From Litoribrevibacter sp041590855 (GTDB taxonomy: Bacteria > Pseudomonadota > Gammaproteobacteria > Pseudomonadales > Litoribrevibacteraceae): 8,905 nt of DNA. The stretch lies in NCBI GenBank assembly GCA_041590855.1, contig JBFHTA010000160.1, positions 1-8,905 of the forward strand, in the 5' to 3' direction. The position numbers were made by a program, and so were the translations under genes. Below are positions 4,842 through 8,905 of the stretch, piece after piece (positions within the stretch are counted from its first letter, which is position 1; every line of letters begins with the position of its first letter). Below the pieces are notes generated by a model, which was not told where the DNA came from, did no database searches, and saw nothing but the letters and a program-made list of their open reading frames with translations.

Positions 4842-6131
4842 ATGAAAGTGCTGGTGGTAGACGATGAAATCGTCGCAAGAAAAGCGGTGTCACAAACTCT
4901 GGAAAACGATTTCCAAATACTGATGGCTGAAGATGGTCAGTCGGCCATTAATCTTGTTCAGGAAGGGCAGCCGGATTTAATTCTTCTGGACGTCGAAATG
5001 CCGGAAATGACAGGTTTCGAGGTCTGCAAGGAAATCAAAAGAATGAATTCAGGTTTGGAAGACATTCCGGTGATGTTTATTTCATCTCGTTGTTCCATGT
5101 CTGAACGCTTATATGGGTTGGAACTTGGCGCAGAAGAGTATCTGACCAAACCCCTGGAGCCTGAGCTTCTGAAAGCGAAAGTGTCCAAATTGTTTGAATA
5201 TCGTAAGGAACGGGATCAGTTAAAAGAGCAACTGAGTGATGCCAATAAGGCGGCGTATCAGGCGTTATCCGGTAGCAGTGAATTTGGTACAGCCATCCGT
5301 TTTGTTGAAAAAACGCATGGCATCGGCAGTTACGATTTGCTGGCTAATCACTTTTTCAAGGCTACGGATCAATTTGGCTTAAGCTGCAGTTTGATGATTC
5401 ATTCTGATCAAGGTGTTCGCTTTTTTACCAACAGCAAGAGCAGTCCTATGGTGAGCCCGCTTGAGCGGGAGTTGATGGAAACCCTCTCTCACGCTGATCG
5501 CTTCAATGATTTTGGAACTCGGACCCAGATTAATTATCCTTATGTGTCATTGTTAGTAAAAAACATGCCGGTAGAGGACGAAGAACGTTACGGACGTTAT
5601 AAAGACTTATTACCTTTCATGATCGAAGTGACTAATGCCACCGTACGCTCATTGAATATCGAAGCGCAATTGGTGGAACAGTCGCACAACTTAAGTAAGT
5701 CGTTTGAAATTGTGAAGCAAACACTGATTCAATTAACTGACGCTCTTAAGCAGAATCAGGAGGATGTGGCAGACATCATGAACAAGATGCTGATGGAACT
5801 GGATGAAGAAATTCCCCGTATGGGCTTGGATGACGATCAGGAAACCTATTTGATTCAACGAATCGATGGTGCGGTGACAGAAGCAAACGGTGTGCTGGAT
5901 TCAGGTGCCAATCTTAAGGGGTCGATCACCAATGTAATTCGTCTGTTGGATCACTTGGTTGGGCAGCAAAATCAAATGGTGGATAACGCCATTGCCAGCA
6001 AAACGGTCGAGTCGGATCTGGCCGGACCCACCTCCGTCCCCAACGGAGAGAACACAAAGGCATCGCATGAAACCGAAGCACGGGAGACAGCCCAAGACAT
6101 CTGCACCGGTGCGGATATCGAGCTATTTTGA
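4842..6131 (+). CDS. Response regulator: CheY-like receiver plus unrecognised coiled-coil output region
   Basis: A 429-residue soluble protein. Residues 1-118 are a complete receiver: acidic pair D7/D8, phospho-acceptor D50 in LILLDVEMPEMTG, S81 at the switch position, Y100, and K103-P104. A charged helical linker follows (118-142). Residues 150-275 form an alpha/beta region with strands such as CSLMIHSDQGVRFFTN and YVSLLVKNM that looks faintly GAF-like, but I cannot assign it. Residues 272-320 are probably coiled coil (heptad-like L/V/I spacing), followed by a helical part (325-380) and a polar, low-complexity tail (385-429). No HTH, GGDEF, EAL, HD-GYP, PP2C or kinase motif is visible, so the output is probably protein-protein interaction. 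ATG 4842 is preceded by GGAG (4831-4834) at 7 nt. The gene stands alone; the nearest kinase is at 7519-8889 on the other strand, a possible but unproven partner. Confidence 0.92.
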   Translation: MKVLVVDDEIVARKAVSQTLENDFQILMAEDGQSAINLVQEGQPDLILLDVEMPEMTGFEVCKEIKRMNSGLEDIPVMFISSRCSMSERLYGLELGAEEYLTKPLEPELLKAKVSKLFEYRKERDQLKEQLSDANKAAYQALSGSSEFGTAIRFVEKTHGIGSYDLLANHFFKATDQFGLSCSLMIHSDQGVRFFTNSKSSPMVSPLERELMETLSHADRFNDFGTRTQINYPYVSLLVKNMPVEDEERYGRYKDLLPFMIEVTNATVRSLNIEAQLVEQSHNLSKSFEIVKQTLIQLTDALKQNQEDVADIMNKMLMELDEEIPRMGLDDDQETYLIQRIDGAVTEANGVLDSGANLKGSITNVIRLLDHLVGQQNQMVDNAIASKTVESDLAGPTSVPNGENTKASHETEARETAQDICTGADIELF

Positions 6132-6263
6132 TGTCGGAACGAGGATGAACCAATGAAATAGAATGATGGGTTCCTTAAATCCCTCTGAATGAGGACAATG
6201 CCATAGGCTATGTGCTAGGGTGCACCAAGATAATGGACTCCCTAATACAAAGGCCCGATCAAC

Positions 6264-7535
6264 ATGGTTGGTACGTTACAGACCACTGATAGAACTTCTG
6301 TCATTGATAATCGATTTCTTTTTGTTTTATTAACCTCGTTATACTTTTCACAAGGGTTTCCTTCCGGTTTATTAGCGCATGCCATGCCTGCGATCATGCG
6401 GGAATACGGAGCATCGCTGACGGCCGTAGGCATGCTCAAATTGTTGGCGCTGCCCTGGCTGTTTAAATTCTTGTGGGCACCTTTGATTGACCGATATTAC
6501 TACACGCCACTGGGACCACATCGGAGCTGGATTCTGATGATGCAAGCCGGGGCAATTGCGACGCTATTGGCGTTGTCTTTTCTATCTCCCCATTGGTTGT
6601 TCACCGAAGGGTTAGTCGTTCTGTTTGTATTACTCTGTCTTTTGAATGTGTTCGCGTCTACACAGGACGTCGCCACCGATGGTTTGGCGGTTTCTTTATT
6701 GAGTGAAAAGCTGAGAGGTTTGGGCAACAGTGTTCAGGTTGCGGGCTATAAGGTCGGGCTCATGCTGGGTGGGTCTGGTTTATTGATTTTGATGAGTTCA
6801 CTGGGTTGGGGATTAACGGTTCAGATTGTGGCCGCTACCTTGATATTGATGCTGTTGCCCATTGCCTGGTTTAAGGAAAACAGCGTACTGGTTAAATCGA
6901 GTTCAGACAAAACGAGTACTATTGATACTCCAAAGAGTCTGTTTTTTGGGGATTTCTTTAAAATTCGCAATATCAGCCTGTGGGTTCTGGTGTTGCTGAC
7001 TTATAAATTGTCGGACGGTGTGTCATCCACTTTGGTTAAACCTATGTTAATTGATCAGGGGTTTAGCCTGGCGGATGTGGGAGAGATCACCTTATTTTCG
7101 TCAATTGCCGGTTTAATTGGTGCGGTGGTCGTCGGGATTATCTATACCCGATTCAAACCTGTGTACTTGTTATTGATGTTTGCGATCCTTCAAATAGGTA
7201 CCATTGGAGCATATGCCTTGATACCAGGGTTGGACCCCAAGGCAGACGATTATCTTCAATGGGTGTATTGGATTGTAACCCAGGATCAGTTGGTGGATAC
7301 CATGTCGACCGTGGTGTTATTTGCGGTGATGATGAAGCACTGCAGGAAAACTCATGAAGGTGGGGATTACACACTTCAGGCTTGTCTCCAAGTGTTTTCC
7401 GCTGGCATAGCCGGAGTGTTGGGGGGCGTTCTGGCGGATGCCATGGGCAATTATGAATGGTCGTGTATTGTGGCTGCGGCCCTGGGACTATTGACATTGT
7501 TGGCTTTGGCTCGGTACATCAAACGCTTCCCGTAA
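6264..7535 (+). CDS. MFS permease, AmpG / RhtX-FptX-like
   Basis: A 423-residue protein with about 12 membrane helices (roughly 17-37, 52-72, 88-107, 112-131, 161-180, 183-202, 229-248, 265-287, 290-311, 321-346, 370-391, 398-417) and a hydrophilic central loop (203-228). Signatures are YFSQGFPSGLL (27-37), LPWLFKFLWAPLIDRY (63-78) with GPHRSWIL (84-91), ASTQDVATDGLAV (131-143) and GGDYTLQA (366-373). These are shared by AmpG muropeptide permeases and the RhtX/FptX siderophore permeases; the GGDYTLQA element leans toward the latter. It would sit in the inner membrane, importing muropeptide or a siderophore-like compound by proton symport. No siderophore or cell-wall genes lie beside it, so the substrate is open. 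A weak AAAGG lies about 11 nt before the ATG. It follows the response regulator by 132 bp on the same strand. Its 3' end overlaps the kinase gene by 17 bp. Confidence 0.88.
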   Translation: MVGTLQTTDRTSVIDNRFLFVLLTSLYFSQGFPSGLLAHAMPAIMREYGASLTAVGMLKLLALPWLFKFLWAPLIDRYYYTPLGPHRSWILMMQAGAIATLLALSFLSPHWLFTEGLVVLFVLLCLLNVFASTQDVATDGLAVSLLSEKLRGLGNSVQVAGYKVGLMLGGSGLLILMSSLGWGLTVQIVAATLILMLLPIAWFKENSVLVKSSSDKTSTIDTPKSLFFGDFFKIRNISLWVLVLLTYKLSDGVSSTLVKPMLIDQGFSLADVGEITLFSSIAGLIGAVVVGIIYTRFKPVYLLLMFAILQIGTIGAYALIPGLDPKADDYLQWVYWIVTQDQLVDTMSTVVLFAVMMKHCRKTHEGGDYTLQACLQVFSAGIAGVLGGVLADAMGNYEWSCIVAAALGLLTLLALARYIKRFP

Positions 7536-8889
7536 CTGAGGTAGGGTTCCGGGGGATTTTTAGGGTAAACCGGGTGTACTCGTTGGCTTTGGTGGTTACT
7601 TCAATGGCACCTTTGAGTGTTTGAGTGATTAGATTGTAAACAATGTGAAGGCCCAAGCCGCTGCCGCCTTGCTGGCGACGAGTGGTGACGAAGGGATCAA
7701 ATACCGAATCCACGATGTCTTGGTTAATCCCTTGACCGTTATCTTCCACCGCAATTTGCACGTGCTCACTCATGGGGGTCACTTCAATAAACACTTGCCG
7801 ATCTTTCTGATGTTCCGGAAAGGCATGAATCCCCGCGTTTAACAACAGGTTGGTGAGTATTTGGGCAATACTGCCTGGGCAAGAATTGAGTTGTATGTCC
7901 GTTTCACAAATCAGGGTGATGTCGGTCTGATATTTTTTCTTAAGCTCTGGCTGCAAGCTTTTCACAATGTTGTTGAGTGTTTCAACCAGATTGATCTCCA
8001 GGAAGTTATCGTCAGTTTGATCAACCGCAATTTGTTTAAAACTCTTGATCAGCTCCGCTGCGCGTTTCAGATTATTTAGCAGGATTTCACTGCCTTCCTC
8101 CATAGAGGCGAGATACTCCTTAAACTTACTTTCAGTCATGGTTTTTTGTTGATAAGCATTCAGAATGTGTTCTGTTAATTCCTGAATATGTGAGGCTGTG
8201 GTTATTCCCAGCCCGATAGGAGTATTTATCTCATGTGCAATGCCTGCCACCAATTGCCCCAGAGAAGCCATTTTTTCTTGTTCAGAGATTTGTTCAAAGG
8301 CCAAGGATAAATGATGAGTCCGTTCTTCGATGAGCTTGGACAAGCGTAAGTTGGTTTCTGATAAATCATTTTGTACAGATAAACGGTCGCTGGCTGTTAA
8401 GGCTCGTCCCAGGATATCGGCCAGCGTTGCTGCGAAACTCTGTTCTTGTGTGGTCCAGTTTCGTAAGTCGCCAGTGTGTTCGCAGCAAAATGTGCCAACA
8501 ATGACACCGTCTTTCCGGATGGGAGCATCAAGAATTGAGTTGATGCCTTCCTGGGCCAGATAGCTGCGAAACTCAAAGGTATCAGGGTCGGCGTGTGCAT
8601 TGTTCGCAACAATGAAACGCTTTTCTCTTAGCGCTTTGAAATAAGAGGGATAATCGCAGTCAGTGAAAGACGTATTTGGGTATTCAATCTCATCTTCTTT
8701 GTTCAGTACCAGGCAGCGAATTTCTGAAAAATTGTTGTTTAACTGCCAGACACTGCATCTGGATACGTTCAGTCCCTTTCGGCCCAGACGAGTTACATAC
8801 TCGGCGGTGGCCTGATAGTCACCACTGTCGATTAACGGGGATTGAGAGACTTCAAGTAGAAGCTGATTAAGAGGATTCGAGGGGTTCAT
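7519..8889 (-). CDS. Soluble GAF-domain sensor histidine kinase
   Basis: A 456-residue protein without membrane segments. Residues about 10-170 are a GAF domain (VSRCSVWQL, then 'DAPIRKDGVIVGTFCCEH' near 121-138), followed by a coiled coil (175-205). The phospho-acceptor H219 lies in ASLGQLVAGIAHEINTPIG (208-226). The dimerisation helices carry an extra insert (about 230-285), as in the 'HEINTP' kinase group. The ATPase domain is complete: N box NLLLNA (347-352), G1 DNGQG (383-387), F box FDPF (397-400), G2 GGSGLGL (408-414). It should autophosphorylate in response to a cytosolic signal sensed by GAF; no receiver is fused, so a separate response regulator is needed, and the one at 4842 is a candidate. 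ATG 8889 has no visible ribosome site and the frame stays open to the window edge, so the true start may lie upstream. Confidence 0.92.
   Translation of the reverse strand: MNPSNPLNQLLLEVSQSPLIDSGDYQATAEYVTRLGRKGLNVSRCSVWQLNNNFSEIRCLVLNKEDEIEYPNTSFTDCDYPSYFKALREKRFIVANNAHADPDTFEFRSYLAQEGINSILDAPIRKDGVIVGTFCCEHTGDLRNWTTQEQSFAATLADILGRALTASDRLSVQNDLSETNLRLSKLIEERTHHLSLAFEQISEQEKMASLGQLVAGIAHEINTPIGLGITTASHIQELTEHILNAYQQKTMTESKFKEYLASMEEGSEILLNNLKRAAELIKSFKQIAVDQTDDNFLEINLVETLNNIVKSLQPELKKKYQTDITLICETDIQLNSCPGSIAQILTNLLLNAGIHAFPEHQKDRQVFIEVTPMSEHVQIAVEDNGQGINQDIVDSVFDPFVTTRRQQGGSGLGLHIVYNLITQTLKGAIEVTTKANEYTRFTLKIPRNPTSVTGSV
7527..7561 (+). terminator. Possible intrinsic terminator of the permease gene, inside the kinase 3' end
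   Basis: TTCCCG (7527-7532) pairs with CGGGGG (7550-7555), four GC pairs plus two G-T wobbles. After a single mismatch, AAC (7534-7536) pairs with GTT (7546-7548). ATTTTTA follows immediately (7556-7562). The stem includes the permease stop codon and lies within the kinase coding region on the other strand. It has the form of a rho-independent terminator for the plus strand but is imperfect. Confidence 0.4.
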
Positions 8890-8905
8890 CGGGGAAACGG
8901 TACCG

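Noticed and set aside
6137..6172. GGAAC/GTTCC and GAACC/GGTTC pairs as a terminator after the response regulator
   Set aside because: The stems are 5 bp with long loops and no T-run follows, so they do not support a terminator.
6201..6240. GATAAT at 6229-6234 as a promoter -10 for the permease, with nearby palindromes CATAGGCTATG and GGTGCACC
   Set aside because: No -35-like hexamer occurs at 16-18 bp spacing, and the short palindromes have no clear relation to the gene.
1..8905. CRISPR array, insertion sequence, tRNA/rRNA or phage attachment site
   Set aside because: I found no regularly spaced repeats, terminal inverted repeats with a transposase, cloverleaf-like segments or integrase gene by reading both strands.

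Overview
This looks like an ordinary chromosomal stretch from a gammaproteobacterium, probably a marine or environmental one of the Oceanospirillales/Alteromonadales/Pseudomonadales kind. That is an inference from protein style: a GcvA-like LysR regulator, a lone HisJ-type binding protein, AmpG/FptX-like permeases and GAF sensor kinases are common there. Base composition is moderate. I see no transposase, integrase, phage gene, CRISPR array, rRNA or tRNA, and codon use does not change abruptly.

Layout. At 1-941 (minus) lies the N-terminal part of an RND/MMPL-type exporter, cut by the window edge, behind a 413-bp gap without a convincing gene. At 1355-2245 (minus) is a LysR-family regulator. 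It diverges from a small CxxC/CxxC protein at 2427-2660 (plus), and the shared intergenic region holds a LysR-box-like dyad. A secreted solute-binding protein at 2709-3638 (plus) overlaps tail-to-tail by 11 bp with a left-handed beta-helix acetyltransferase at 3628-4365 (minus). A 476-bp gap follows, with a perfect 9-bp hairpin and an 8-codon mini-ORF just before a CheY-like response regulator with an unrecognised output region at 4842-6131 (plus). Next is a 12-TM MFS permease at 6264-7535 (plus), overlapping tail-to-tail by 17 bp with a soluble GAF-domain histidine kinase at 7519-8889 (minus).

How the genes may work together. No multi-gene operon is evident. The closest thing to a system is signal transduction: a soluble GAF kinase without a receiver and, 1.4 kb away, a receiver protein without a DNA-binding domain, flanking a permease. 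They could be partners, but the sequence does not prove it. The LysR protein may regulate itself and the divergent CxxC gene. The binding protein has no permease or ATPase genes beside it.

I found no clear undescribed defence, mobile or biosynthetic system. The items most worth a second look are the response-regulator output region, the structured leaders before several genes, the uncertain start of the binding protein, and the terminator-like hairpin inside the convergent permease/kinase overlap.
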